DNA of 64,000 nt from an uncultured Eubacteriales bacterium (GCA_910584745.1 CAJUDG010000001.1:124001-188000), one strand, 5' to 3'; counted from the first letter of the stretch, positions 49,020-57,831 are shown. Notes: a model not told the origin generated them from the letters alone. Numbers and translations: made by a program.

Positions 49020-50405
49020 TCAATTTACCTGCCGGCCCTGCAAGCTCCATCCCTTTGCCCCGGTGACCTCCACCTCGGCGAACTTTCCCACCAAGCTGTC
49101 CTCTCCCGGGAACAGCACCACCAGACTGCCCGCCGTCCTGCCGGAGAGCAGGCCGCTCTTGCCGTCACGGTCCTCGACCAGCACCCGCTGGCGGCTGCCC
49201 ACCAGCTTTTTGCAGTTGTTTACGGCAATACTTTCCTGCACCTTCAAAAGCTCCGCGAACCACTTTGTCTTCTCCTCATGTGACACCGGGTCGGGCATAC
49301 CCGCCGCTTTCGTGCCTGGCCTTGGGGAATAGATAAAGGTAAACAGGTTCACAAACTCGACCTCTTTGATAAGGCTCAGGGTGTCCTGAAACTCCTCGTA
49401 GGTTTCCCCGGGAAAACCCACTATCACGTCCGACGTAAAGCTCACGTCCGGCATGACCTTCCTGGCATATTCTATCAGCGAGAGGTATTTCTCCCTATCG
49501 TACCTTCGGTTCATCTCCAGGAGCACTCTGTCGTTGCCCGACTGGAAGGGCAGGTGTATATGGTGCGGGATATGCTTGCTCCCCGCCATCACGTCAAAGA
49601 GCTCCTTGGACGCGTCCTTTGGATGGGAGGTCATAAAGCGCAGCCGGAAGTCGCCGTCAATGCTGTCCAGCCTTGCCAAAAGCTCCGCAAAGTTCACCCG
49701 CTCCGAAAGGCCCTTGCCGTAGGAGTTCACGTTCTGACCCAGCAGGGTTATCTCCTTATACCCGGACTCCGCCAGAGATTTGCACTCGTTATAGATATCG
49801 TCGGGCCTGCGGCTTTTCTCCCTGCCGCGCACATAGGGCACGATGCAGTATGAGCAGAAGTTGTCGCAGCCGTACATGGCCGTGACCCAGGCCCTTGCGC
49901 GCCCGTCCCTTTTTATGGGGATATCCTCCCGTATAGTCTTCTCCTCGTGCCCCAGGAGCATGACCCTCTGAGAGCCTGCCAATACCTCATGTAGCATCTC
50001 CGGCAGCCTGTGCAGCACATGGGTGCCAAAGACCATATCCACGAAGGGGAAGGTCTTTTGCAGGCGCTCCGCTGTCTGCCGCTGCTCGGTCATGCAGCCG
50101 CAGACCCCGATTATAAGCCCAGGCTTTCGGCGCTTAAGGTTTTTCAGCGCCCCCACGTTGCCGAACACTCTGTCCTCGGCGTGCTCCCGAACGGCGCAGG
50201 TGTTGAAGATTATAAGGTCCGCCTCCTGGTCGGAGTCGGTAAACTCAAAGCCCATCTCATAGAGCAGTCCCTTTATCTTCTCCCCGTCCGCCACATTCTG
50301 CTGGCAGCCGTAGGTGCGCACATAGGCCAGCGGCACGCCTCCGGCCCTTCGGCGCATAAGCTCGCGCACGCCGGAAATATATGCGGTCATGTCCTCGTTC
50401 ATCAT
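49020..50405 (-). CDS. miaB: tRNA-2-methylthio-N6-dimethylallyladenosine synthase
   Basis: 461 residues: an N-terminal UPF0004 domain with cysteines in YVRTYGCQQNVADGEKIKGL, IIFNTCAVREHAE and GVCGCMTEQ; the radical SAM motif CDNFCSYC in VTAMYGCDNFCSYCIVPYVR; and a C-terminal TRAM domain (about 395-461). It methylthiolates i6A37 made by MiaA. It is the first gene of the minus-strand series, just after a good promoter. Confidence 0.94.
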   Translation of the reverse strand: MMNEDMTAYISGVRELMRRRAGGVPLAYVRTYGCQQNVADGEKIKGLLYEMGFEFTDSDQEADLIIFNTCAVREHAEDRVFGNVGALKNLKRRKPGLIIGVCGCMTEQRQTAERLQKTFPFVDMVFGTHVLHRLPEMLHEVLAGSQRVMLLGHEEKTIREDIPIKRDGRARAWVTAMYGCDNFCSYCIVPYVRGREKSRRPDDIYNECKSLAESGYKEITLLGQNVNSYGKGLSERVNFAELLARLDSIDGDFRLRFMTSHPKDASKELFDVMAGSKHIPHHIHLPFQSGNDRVLLEMNRRYDREKYLSLIEYARKVMPDVSFTSDVIVGFPGETYEEFQDTLSLIKEVEFVNLFTFIYSPRPGTKAAGMPDPVSHEEKTKWFAELLKVQESIAVNNCKKLVGSRQRVLVEDRDGKSGLLSGRTAGSLVVLFPGEDSLVGKFAEVEVTGAKGWSLQGRQVN

Positions 50406-50454
50406 GCGGCGTCCTCTCTATAAAATAATCTACGCTCAAAATTACAATCAACAT

Positions 50455-50483
50455 ATTTTATCACAAAAAAACGGAAACTGCAA
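50455..50483 (-). promoter_or_regulatory. Promoter of the miaB operon
   Basis: On the minus strand TTGCAG (50478-50483), 17 bp, TAAAAT (50455-50460), about 45 nt before the miaB start. It is back to back with the hydrogenase-maturation promoter on the other strand. Confidence 0.68.
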
Positions 50484-50531
50484 GTGATTTGAGCCCAAGA
50501 GGCCATAATTCCCGCTGGCAAATTGTTTTTC

Positions 50532-50560
50532 TTGACTTTTCCCGCCTATCCGGTTATAAT
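50532..50560 (+). promoter_or_regulatory. Promoter of the hydrogenase-maturation genes
   Basis: TTGACT (50532-50537), exactly 17 bp, TATAAT (50555-50560): one of the strongest SigA promoters in the window. The start near 50567 leaves a leader of about 118 nt before the first gene. Confidence 0.78.
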
Positions 50561-50566
50561 AAACCT

Positions 50567-50684
50567 AAGTTCGATACCTGACCCAAAGGGGAGCTCTCCT
50601 GCGTGAAAGGTGCGGCATATAGTCTGTTTCGCCGTGCCTTTTTTGGGGCGCGGCTTTTCTTATGTCAATAAACGGAGGTATAAA
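50567..50684 (+). promoter_or_regulatory. Structured leader with mutually exclusive hairpins
   Basis: GCCGTGCC (50631-50638) can pair with the upstream GGTGCGGC (50609-50616, two G-U pairs, followed by TTTTTT) or with the downstream GGCGCGGC (50647-50654, one G-U, followed by TTTT). The two cannot form together. A further short pairing, ACCT (50576-50579) with AGGT (50608-50611), would compete with the first. This looks like the expression platform of a riboswitch or attenuator. I do not recognise a known aptamer in the 40 nt before it. The ribosome site GGAGG of the first gene lies 20 nt after the last hairpin. Confidence 0.55.
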
Positions 50685-50942
50685 ATGGAGACAAAGGTTG
50701 CTGTCATGAGCATAATAGTCGAGGACCCGGATACGGTTGAAAAGTTGAACGGCATTTTGCACGAGTACGGCGAGTATATAATCGGCCGCATGGGGCTTCC
50801 ATACCGGGCCCGGAACATCAGCATTATCAGCATCGCTCTGGACGCGCCCAAGGACACCATATCCGGCTTGGCAGGAAAGATCGGCAACCTGCGGGGCGTC
50901 AGCGTCAAGACGGCTCTCTCGGGGGTGACCGGCCATGAATGA
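50685..50942 (+). CDS. TM1266-type iron-only hydrogenase system regulator
   Basis: 85 residues after GGAGG: VAVMSIIVEDPDTVEKLNGI, LHEYGEYIIGRMGLPYRARN and ISIISIALDAPKDTISGLAG. This is the small ACT-like/NikR C-terminal-fold protein that accompanies [FeFe]-hydrogenase maturases and is named after TM1266 of Thermotoga. The role as regulator is assumed in the field rather than well tested. It overlaps hydE by 8 bp, so the two are coupled. Confidence 0.87.
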   Translation: METKVAVMSIIVEDPDTVEKLNGILHEYGEYIIGRMGLPYRARNISIISIALDAPKDTISGLAGKIGNLRGVSVKTALSGVTGHE

Positions 50943-51985
50943 GCGCGTTTTGTCACTTATCAATACTCTCTCAGATACCCACAGCCTGACTTTAGAGCAG
51001 TATAAGGAGCTGATAGAAGCCCGCTCTCCCGAGACTGCCGCGCTCCTTGCCGAAAAGGCCGTGGCGGCGCGCAAAGCCGTCTACGGCAGCGATGTGTACG
51101 TCCGCGGGCTTATCGAGATAAGCAATATATGCAAAAACGACTGCCTTTACTGCGGCATAAGACGGAGCAACAAGAACTGCGACCGCTACCGGCTCAGTAA
51201 GGAACAGATAATGGACTGCGCCGCCGAGGGCTATAGGCTGGGCTTTCGCACCTTCGTGCTCCAGGGCGGCGAGGACCCGTACTATACCGACGATGTATTA
51301 TGCGGTATAGTAGCCGAAATAAAGTCACAATACCCCGACTGCGCCGTGACCCTCTCCATGGGCGAGCGCAGCCGCGAGAGCTACACCCGGCTGCGCCGGG
51401 CCGGGGCTGACCGTTACCTCCTGCGCCACGAGACCGCCGATAAGGCCCATTACGAGACCCTGCACCCGGCTGAGATGTCCTTCGAGAACCGTATGCGCTG
51501 CCTTCGGGACCTGCGGGACCTGGGCTATCAGGTGGGCTGCGGGTTCATGGTGGGCTCTCCCAATCAGACCTCCGAAACCCTTGCGAAAGACCTGAAATTC
51601 ATCGAAGACTTCAAGCCCGACATGTGCGGCATCGGCCCCTTCGTCCCCCATAAGGACACCCCCTTCCGGGACTGCCCGGCGGGCACGGTGGAGCTGACCT
51701 GCTACCTGCTCTCCATCATCCGCCTCATACACCCGCCGGTGCTCCTGCCCGCCACCACCGCCCTTGGCACCATCCACCCCGAAGGACGGGAGCTGGGCAT
51801 AAAGTCCGGCGCCAACGTGGTGATGCCCAATCTGTCGCCGGTAACCGTGCGCAAAAAGTATGAGCTTTACGACAATTAAGATATGTACCGGCGAGGAGTC
51901 GGCACAGTGCAAGGACTGTCTGAGCGCCAGGATGGAGTCGGTGGGGTATCATATCGTGACGGCGCGGGGGGATGTGAGGAAATAG
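50935..51985 (+). pseudogene. hydE: [FeFe] hydrogenase maturase HydE, single-base frameshift near the 3' end
   Basis: The main frame (50935-51879, 314 residues) has the radical SAM motif ICKNDCLYCGIR (Cys66, Cys70, Cys73) and the usual barrel motifs FVLQGGEDPYYTDDVL, GFMVGSPNQT and PEGRELGIKSGANVVMPNLS. It stops after KYELYDN. In another frame the sequence continues KICTGEESAQCKDCLSARME with SVGYHIVTARGDVRK and ends at 51983-51985, exactly the normal HydE tail. Removing one T from the TT at 51876-51877 joins both into about 349 residues. HydE helps to make the iron carbonyl/cyanide and dithiomethylamine part of the H-cluster. The truncated form retains the whole barrel core; whether it works is unknown. 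Confidence 0.85.
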
Positions 51986-51988
51986 CCT

Positions 51989-52489
51989 ATGGAAAAGTTT
52001 TCGATACGGCAAGCTACACGAAGTGATCTAAAAGAAATAGCATACCTTACAGCCGAATTCCGCGTAACCTTAAAAGCGCTCAGAGGGGTCGAAGCCCGGC
52101 CTGACATCTCTGCGGCACAGGCGGAGCTTGAAGAATATCTGGCGGCCGGATATCCAGTTTACGCCGCTGTAACTGCCGGGGGCCAGTACACAGGGTACAT
52201 TGTCTGCCGAGTCGAGGAGCCCTGTGTGTGGGCGGAATCCATCTACGTCTGCCCGGAAAAGCGGCGCTGCGGAATAGCGTCGGCCCTGTTTGAGAAAGCC
52301 GAGGAGCTTGCAAGAAGCTACGGCGAGGAAACCGTGTATAATTATGTCCATCCCAACAACGACAAAATGATCGGTTTCTTAGCGTCCAAGGGATATAACG
52401 TACTCAATCTTATTGAGATACGAAAGCCGTATAACGGAGAAAAGCTCCACACGAAAATGCAGGTGGGCGGGAATTCGTTTGATTATTAG
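51989..52489 (+). CDS. GNAT-family N-acetyltransferase
   Basis: 166 residues. IRQATRSDLKEIAYLTAEFR opens the fold; the acetyl-CoA loop is in SIYVCPEKRRCGIASALFEK (R-R-C-G-I-A), followed by NYVHPNNDKMIGFLASKGYN. Substrate unknown. It starts 3 bp after the corrected hydE stop, within the hydrogenase-maturation transcript, but such insertion of unrelated small enzymes is common there. Confidence 0.83.
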   Translation: MEKFSIRQATRSDLKEIAYLTAEFRVTLKALRGVEARPDISAAQAELEEYLAAGYPVYAAVTAGGQYTGYIVCRVEEPCVWAESIYVCPEKRRCGIASALFEKAEELARSYGEETVYNYVHPNNDKMIGFLASKGYNVLNLIEIRKPYNGEKLHTKMQVGGNSFDY

Positions 52490-52516
52490 AGACATGTCCG
52501 CCTTATGAGGGAGAAA

Positions 52517-53299
52517 ATGGCTGCTCAAAATAGCTTCACCATAGACATCAAAATATCATCCGACACGGAAAACGCAAAGGCCGTTACGGACACTCTCCTG
52601 CTGGCACTTGACGATGGCGACAATATGCTCCCCTACCTTGACAGGGTGGCAAAAATGTTCCCCGAAATACGCTCTCTTGTGAGCGCCGAAATGGGGCGCG
52701 GTGATATCCTGCCTGTCGTCACGGAGCTTATACGCAATAAAAAGCTCGCGGACCGCCGGCGCATAGAGGAACAGGCCGCACACTTTAGGGAATTGGCTCA
52801 GGGCCCGCTGTCAAAAGCGGTATCGGAAATGCTCGGCATGTTTCAGCTTGACTACAGCGCCCCCTGCCGCTTCACGTGCTGGCTTGGGCTATATAACCCC
52901 TTCCCCCGCAGCGTGCTGAAAAAGGAGTATTGCCTGCATTATGACATAAGCGACACTGTTTTTCTAAGGGCTTCGCTCCATGAGATAAACCATATGGCGC
53001 TGTTTGACAAATGGTGCTCCATGCAGAAAATACAGCTTGAAAACGAGCCCGAATATCCCGATATCCTCTGGTATCTGGAAGAACTGGCGGTTGCGCCCAC
53101 GCTGAACGACCCGCGCATACAGCGGATAGTGCCTGTGCCGCACAGCCCTTACCGGTCGATGGAGGAGATACTTATCGATGGGGTTTCGCTGCCGGAATGT
53201 GTGCGGAAAATTTATGAACGTGAAAGTGATATGTCAGGCTTTTTGCGGGAGGCTTATAGCTTCCTCAACGAAAACAAAAAAGCGCTGATATCCACATAA
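52517..53299 (+). CDS. Unrecognised protein with a HExxH-like motif
   Basis: About 260 residues from the ATG after AGGGAG (an ATG at 52505 is the alternative). A helical first part (about 1-110) is followed by CRFTCWLGLYNPFPRSVLKK and ASLHEINHMALFDKWCSMQ. HEINH resembles the zinc-protease HExxH motif, and ELAVAPTLND about 50 residues later could give the third ligand. No signal peptide or membrane segment. I do not recognise the family; a metal-dependent hydrolase is only a suggestion. Confidence 0.5.
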   Translation: MAAQNSFTIDIKISSDTENAKAVTDTLLLALDDGDNMLPYLDRVAKMFPEIRSLVSAEMGRGDILPVVTELIRNKKLADRRRIEEQAAHFRELAQGPLSKAVSEMLGMFQLDYSAPCRFTCWLGLYNPFPRSVLKKEYCLHYDISDTVFLRASLHEINHMALFDKWCSMQKIQLENEPEYPDILWYLEELAVAPTLNDPRIQRIVPVPHSPYRSMEEILIDGVSLPECVRKIYERESDMSGFLREAYSFLNENKKALIST

Positions 53300-53319
53300 A
53301 ACTTACCGGAGGTATAAAA

Positions 53320-54078
53320 ATGGGCAAACTATACGACAGAGCAGACATCTATGACCTGATCGAAAGCGAAAGCCGCTATAACGTCTTCAAAACCCACTGG
53401 GAGCACATCCTGCATGGCCGGAACATCCGCACCCTGCTGGACGTGAGCATAGGCTCCGGCAGCGCGACCCTGCCGCTGGCAGAGCTCGGGGTGCAGCTTT
53501 CGGGCTCGGACCTGAGCGAAAATATGCTTGCGAATTGCAGGAAAAAGGCCGAGGCAAGGGGCTTTGATATCGAGCTGAAATGCTGTGATTTCAGGAACGT
53601 GGCCGATAATTTCAGCGGCGCCTTCGACTGCGTTGCAAGCACCGGGAACTCTCTGCCCTACGTCAGCAACGAGGATGTCTTAAAGACTCTCGAGCAGATG
53701 GATTCCCTGATAAAGCCTGGCGGGTACCTCTACTTTGAGATACGCAACTGGGACAAGATACTTACGGATAGGAAGCGCTTCTTCCCCTACGCCCCATTCT
53801 TTGACGGCGATACCCGTATCAACCTGACGCAGATATGGGATTATAACAGCGACGGCACGATTACCTTTAACATTATGTATGTGTTTGAAAAAGACCAGCG
53901 GTATGTCCAGATGGAGGTCTTTGAGGAGCGCTATAACCCCATCAAATATGAGGTTCTTTTGGATAAGCTGCATGAGATGAACTACCGTAATATAGAGAGA
54001 ACAGTCTGTCCCTTCCAGAAAACCGACATTCCTGTGGATAAACTGCCCTGGTACTATGTATTAGCCCAAAAGCCATAG
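53320..54078 (+). CDS. Class I SAM-dependent methyltransferase
   Basis: 252 residues. The SAM-binding block is TLLDVSIGSGSATLPLAELG with LSGSDLSENMLANCRKKAEA, then FDCVASTGNSLPYVSNEDVL and LIKPGGYLYFEIRNWDKIL. It starts after GGAGG, 21 bp behind the HExxH-like gene. The glycine-N-methyltransferase-like pattern suggests a small-molecule substrate, not identified. Confidence 0.84.
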   Translation: MGKLYDRADIYDLIESESRYNVFKTHWEHILHGRNIRTLLDVSIGSGSATLPLAELGVQLSGSDLSENMLANCRKKAEARGFDIELKCCDFRNVADNFSGAFDCVASTGNSLPYVSNEDVLKTLEQMDSLIKPGGYLYFEIRNWDKILTDRKRFFPYAPFFDGDTRINLTQIWDYNSDGTITFNIMYVFEKDQRYVQMEVFEERYNPIKYEVLLDKLHEMNYRNIERTVCPFQKTDIPVDKLPWYYVLAQKP

Positions 54079-54150
54079 GCTTTAGCAATAATTTTTTATA
54101 TTTTAATCTGAGGCTAAGAGAAATCTGCCCCAAAGAAAGGAAGAAAATTT

Positions 54151-55599
54151 ATGGCAAAGTACGACCCCAAATCCCTGCATGCGGAGGAATTCATCAACGA
54201 CGAGGAGATCCAGGAGACCCTCCGTTACGCCGAGAAAAACAAGCGCAATGTGGAGCTCATCGACCAGATCCTTGAGAAGGCCCGGCCTAAAAAGACCGAG
54301 ACCGGCTGCGTCTGCTCGGGGCTCACCCACCGGGAGGCGTCGGTACTGCTGGCCTGCGACATCCCGGAGAAGATAGAGAAAATGTACGAGATAGCAGAGG
54401 AGATCAAGCTTGCCTTTTACGGCAACCGCATTGTTATCTTCGCGCCGCTGTACCTGTCTAACTACTGCGTCAACGGCTGCGTATACTGCCCCTATCATGC
54501 TGTAAACAAGCATATCCCCCGCAAGAAGCTCACCCAGGAGGAGGTAAAGGCCGAGGTCATAGCCCTGCAGGATATGGGCCACAAGCGGCTGGCTATAGAG
54601 TCCGGCGAGGACCCGGTGAACAGCCCCATTGAGTATATACTTGAGTGCATCAAGACCATTTACAGCGTCCACCACAAGAACGGCGATATCCGCCGGGTGA
54701 ACGTGAACATCGCTGCCACCACCGTTGAGAATTACCGTAAGCTGAAAGAAGCCGGCATAGGTACCTATATCCTGTTCCAGGAGACATACCATAAAAAGTC
54801 CTACGAGCAGCTCCACCCCACCGGCCCCAAGCACAACTACGACTACCACACCGAGGCCATGGACCGGGCCATGGAGGGCGGTATTGACGACGTGGGCCTG
54901 GGGGTGCTGTTCGGGCTTGAGCTCTACAAGTACGAGTTCGCGGGGCTCATCATGCACGCCGAGCACCTTGAGGCCGTCCACGGCGTGGGCCCCCACACCA
55001 TCAGCGTGCCCCGCTTGAAGCGCGCCGACGATATCGACCCCGACCAGTTTGACAACGGCATCGACGACGATACCTTCGCCCATATCACCGCCTGCATACG
55101 TCTCGCGGTGCCCTATACCGGCATGATAATCTCCACCCGGGAGACCGAGGCCGTGCGCTCTAAGCTCCTGCGGCTGGGCATCTCCCAGGTCAGCGGCGGC
55201 TCCCGCACCTCTGTGGGCGGCTACACCCAGGAGGAGCGCCCCCACGATACCGAGCAGTTCGACGTGTCCGACCAGCGCACCCTGGACGAGGTGGTCCGCT
55301 GGCTGATGGAGAACGGCCATATCCCATCCTTCTGCACCGCCTGCTACCGTGAGGGCCGCACCGGCGACCGCTTCATGAGCCTTTGCAAGAACGGACAGAT
55401 ACTCAACTGCTGCCACCCCAACGCGCTGATGACCCTCTCTGAGTACCTTGAGGACTACGCCAGCCCCGAGACAAAGGAAGTGGGCTATAAGATGGTAGAA
55501 GAAGAACTCAAGAGGATACCCAAGGACAAGGTCAGGGAGATAGCGGAGCAGAACATTAAAGACATCAAGAACTCCAACAGAAGGGATTTCAGGTTCTGA
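54151..55599 (+). CDS. hydG: [FeFe] hydrogenase H-cluster radical SAM maturase HydG
   Basis: 482 residues. The radical SAM motif is CVNGCVYC (Cys106, Cys110, Cys113) and the auxiliary-cluster motif is near the end: FCTACYREGRTGDRF, with the third cysteine in ILNCCHPNAL. HydG cleaves tyrosine into p-cresol and the CO and CN ligands of the H-cluster. It has its own AAAGGAAG site and a 72-bp AT-rich gap before it. Length is normal for the family. Confidence 0.95.
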   Translation: MAKYDPKSLHAEEFINDEEIQETLRYAEKNKRNVELIDQILEKARPKKTETGCVCSGLTHREASVLLACDIPEKIEKMYEIAEEIKLAFYGNRIVIFAPLYLSNYCVNGCVYCPYHAVNKHIPRKKLTQEEVKAEVIALQDMGHKRLAIESGEDPVNSPIEYILECIKTIYSVHHKNGDIRRVNVNIAATTVENYRKLKEAGIGTYILFQETYHKKSYEQLHPTGPKHNYDYHTEAMDRAMEGGIDDVGLGVLFGLELYKYEFAGLIMHAEHLEAVHGVGPHTISVPRLKRADDIDPDQFDNGIDDDTFAHITACIRLAVPYTGMIISTRETEAVRSKLLRLGISQVSGGSRTSVGGYTQEERPHDTEQFDVSDQRTLDEVVRWLMENGHIPSFCTACYREGRTGDRFMSLCKNGQILNCCHPNALMTLSEYLEDYASPETKEVGYKMVEEELKRIPKDKVREIAEQNIKDIKNSNRRDFRF

Positions 55600-55600
55600 T

Positions 55601-56086
55601 ATGCTTGTCAAAACTGATAACGGCAGCGAGCTGCTGGAAATGATCACAGTTGACGAGAGCGAAGCCGCAAAGCTCTACAGCCCCATAAACTGCTGCCTGG
55701 GCGTGGTGAAGCTCGGCGGGGACTATCTTATGGGCTGGAACCAGTGGCGGCAGGACTGGGAGATTTTCGGCGGCTGCCGGGATGACGGCGAAACTTTACG
55801 CCAATGTATCGACCGGGAGTGCATGGAGGAGCTTGGCCTGTCCGGGCTCAGTTGGACCTTTATCGGGCTAATGCACTGCAAGATGGCTCCCGACTACTTT
55901 GACCCCCAGTGGCACTACGAGTACGGCGGGATATACGGCGTTACGTTGCCCGCCGACTGTTTAGAGACTATTGAAAGGAGCCGGACTGACCGGGAGGAAA
56001 TCGGCAGGCTTGCTTTATATAGCGACGTCAAGGGCAAGGAGAAGATCGCCTCTATTGACGAGAAGCTGCTGGAATTCTGGAGATGA
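55601..56086 (+). CDS. Nudix-family hydrolase
   Basis: 161 residues. The Nudix box is in GGCRDDGETLRQCIDRECME followed by ELG, matching GX5EX7REUXEEXGU. A preceding MGWNQWRQDWEIFG is typical of the family. It hydrolyses a nucleoside diphosphate linked to another group; substrate unknown. Starts 2 bp after the hydG stop, so it is co-transcribed with it. Confidence 0.85.
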   Translation: MLVKTDNGSELLEMITVDESEAAKLYSPINCCLGVVKLGGDYLMGWNQWRQDWEIFGGCRDDGETLRQCIDRECMEELGLSGLSWTFIGLMHCKMAPDYFDPQWHYEYGGIYGVTLPADCLETIERSRTDREEIGRLALYSDVKGKEKIASIDEKLLEFWR

Positions 56087-56160
56087 ACATGACATACTGT
56101 TGTCCTGTTTGGGTGTGTATAATTGGTCTGTCCAATTACCATACAAAAGGAGCAGATCAT

Positions 56161-56565
56161 ATGAGCAGATTCAGCGAAAAAGGGTACTTTGTGAAAGAAA
56201 ACGCCCCTATCTACCTCACCACCGACATGGACCGTACCGCCAAATGGTTCGAGGATATCATGGGCTGGTACAGCAATATCGTGGAGCGGGACGGCGAGGG
56301 CCGGGGGCAGTACGGCGTTGTTTTCGACACGCCGCCGGAGATTGAGGCCACCCATTTAGCGCCCTTCACCGGCTTTCAGATGTTCCAGGGCGAGCCCGCC
56401 GGCGGGGAGATATCCTTCATGCAGGTCGATGGCATAGACGGCCTGTATGAGCGCGTCACAGGCAGTGGATGGAATGATATAACCCCGGTAGAGGCCCAGC
56501 CCTGGGGCGGCAAGTTATGCAGGGTCACCACCATAGACGGATATGTGATAAGAATTTTTGAGTAA
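56161..56565 (+). CDS. VOC-family (glyoxalase-like) protein
   Basis: 134 residues: APIYLTTDMDRTAKWFEDIM and GWYSNIVERDGEGRGQYGVV form the first beta-alpha-beta module; ISFMQVDGIDGLYERVTGSG and KLCRVTTIDGYVIRIFE the second. This is the vicinal-oxygen-chelate fold; the metal ligands are not fully clear. Start chosen after AAAGGAG. Function unknown. It lies just before hydF. Confidence 0.75.
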   Translation: MSRFSEKGYFVKENAPIYLTTDMDRTAKWFEDIMGWYSNIVERDGEGRGQYGVVFDTPPEIEATHLAPFTGFQMFQGEPAGGEISFMQVDGIDGLYERVTGSGWNDITPVEAQPWGGKLCRVTTIDGYVIRIFE

Positions 56566-56577
56566 CGGAGGGATAGT

Positions 56578-57783
56578 ATGAGCCTGAACGAGACCGTCTC
56601 CGCCGAGCGCCCGCATATAGCCTTTTTCGGTATGCGCAACGCCGGGAAGTCCAGCCTTGTGAACGCCGTCACCGGCCAGCAGCTGGCAGTGGTGTCGGAG
56701 GTCAAGGGCACTACCACCGACCCGGTGCAGAAGGCCATGGAGCTTCTGCCCATGGGTCCGGTGGTGATTATCGACACTCCCGGGCTGGACGACGAGGGGG
56801 AGCTTGGCGAACTGCGGGTACAGAGGGCGCGGCAGATTCTGGCAAAGACCGATATTGCCGTGCTGGTGGTCGACGCACAAGCGGGGCTCAGCGGCCAGGA
56901 CAGGGAGCTGCTGGGGCTCTTTAAGGAGCGGGGCCTCCCCTACTGCGCGGCGTACAATAAGGCGGACCTTTTGACGGAGCGCCCGGAGCTTTCGGAGGAT
57001 TCGCTTTATGTCAGCGCCAAGACCGGGGAGGGCGTTACCGCCCTGAAGGAAAAGCTTGGGGCGTTTGCCGGAAAGGCCGGAAATGAGCGCCGCATTGTGG
57101 CGGACCTGCTGAGCCCGGGGGACTTGGCCGTGCTGGTAACACCCATCGATGCCGCCGCGCCAAAGGGACGGATGATCCTGCCCCAGCAGCAGACCATGAG
57201 GGATATCCTCGACGCCCACTGCGCGTTCGTCACCTGCCAAACCGAGGAACTGGCGGCAACGCTCGAAATGCTTGCGAAAAAGCCGAAGATAGTTATAACC
57301 GACTCCCAGGCCTTCGAGAAGGTGGCGGCTGTCACGCCGCCGGACATACTGCTTACCTCCTTCTCCATACTGTTCGCCAGGTACAAGGGGAGCCTGCCTA
57401 CACTGGTGCAGGGTGCGGTACAGCTGTCAAAGCTCAAGGACGGCGACCCGGTGCTCATCTCCGAGGGCTGCACACACCACAGGCAGTGCGGGGACATCGG
57501 CACTGTGAAGCTGCCGGGATGGATAGAGAAGTATACCGGCGTGAAGCCCCGGTACACCTTCACCTCCGGCGGGGAGTTCCCCGAGGACCCGAAGGGGTAT
57601 AAGCTGGTGGTGCACTGCGGCGGCTGTATGCTCAACGAAACGGAGATGAAAAGCCGGGTGGGCAGGGCTAAAAAAGCCGGGGTGCCCATTGTGAACTACG
57701 GCGTGGCCATCGCGCAGATGCACGGTATACTGCGCCGGAGCCTGGAGGCATTTCCGGATATATTGGAGCTGCTGGACAAGTGA
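56578..57783 (+). CDS. hydF: [FeFe] hydrogenase maturation GTPase HydF
   Basis: 401 residues: a GTPase domain with G1 GMRNAGKSSLVNAV, DTPGLDDEGELGEL (G3) and NKADLL (G4), then a dimerisation region, and a C-terminal cluster-binding domain with EGCTHHRQCGDIGT and VVHCGGCMLNETEM (Cys, His and the CxxC expected for the [4Fe-4S] site). HydF is the scaffold on which HydE and HydG build the diiron unit before transfer to the hydrogenase. Last gene of the plus-strand series, closed by a terminator. Confidence 0.95.
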   Translation: MSLNETVSAERPHIAFFGMRNAGKSSLVNAVTGQQLAVVSEVKGTTTDPVQKAMELLPMGPVVIIDTPGLDDEGELGELRVQRARQILAKTDIAVLVVDAQAGLSGQDRELLGLFKERGLPYCAAYNKADLLTERPELSEDSLYVSAKTGEGVTALKEKLGAFAGKAGNERRIVADLLSPGDLAVLVTPIDAAAPKGRMILPQQQTMRDILDAHCAFVTCQTEELAATLEMLAKKPKIVITDSQAFEKVAAVTPPDILLTSFSILFARYKGSLPTLVQGAVQLSKLKDGDPVLISEGCTHHRQCGDIGTVKLPGWIEKYTGVKPRYTFTSGGEFPEDPKGYKLVVHCGGCMLNETEMKSRVGRAKKAGVPIVNYGVAIAQMHGILRRSLEAFPDILELLDK

Positions 57784-57800
57784 CAGAACAAGTGCAAAGC

Positions 57801-57822
57801 GAGAGGGCCTTTCGGCCCTCTC
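57801..57822. terminator. Bidirectional terminator after hydF
   Basis: GAGAGGGCC (57801-57809), loop TTTC, GGCCCTCTC (57814-57822), a perfect 9-bp stem. It separates hydF from the convergent methyltransferase gene. The T-richness is moderate (ATGCTGTTTTC). Confidence 0.65.
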
Positions 57823-57831
57823 ATGCTGTTT

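Noticed and set aside
51870..51890. Programmed frameshift in hydE
   Set aside because: No slippery heptamer with a following pseudoknot and no such mechanism known for hydE; a plain indel or sequencing error is simpler.
54103..55647. Long open frame on the minus strand opposite hydG
   Set aside because: Composed of antisense codons of a well-conserved gene; low-complexity Val/Leu/His-rich translation without motifs. It arises from the high GC of the third codon positions.
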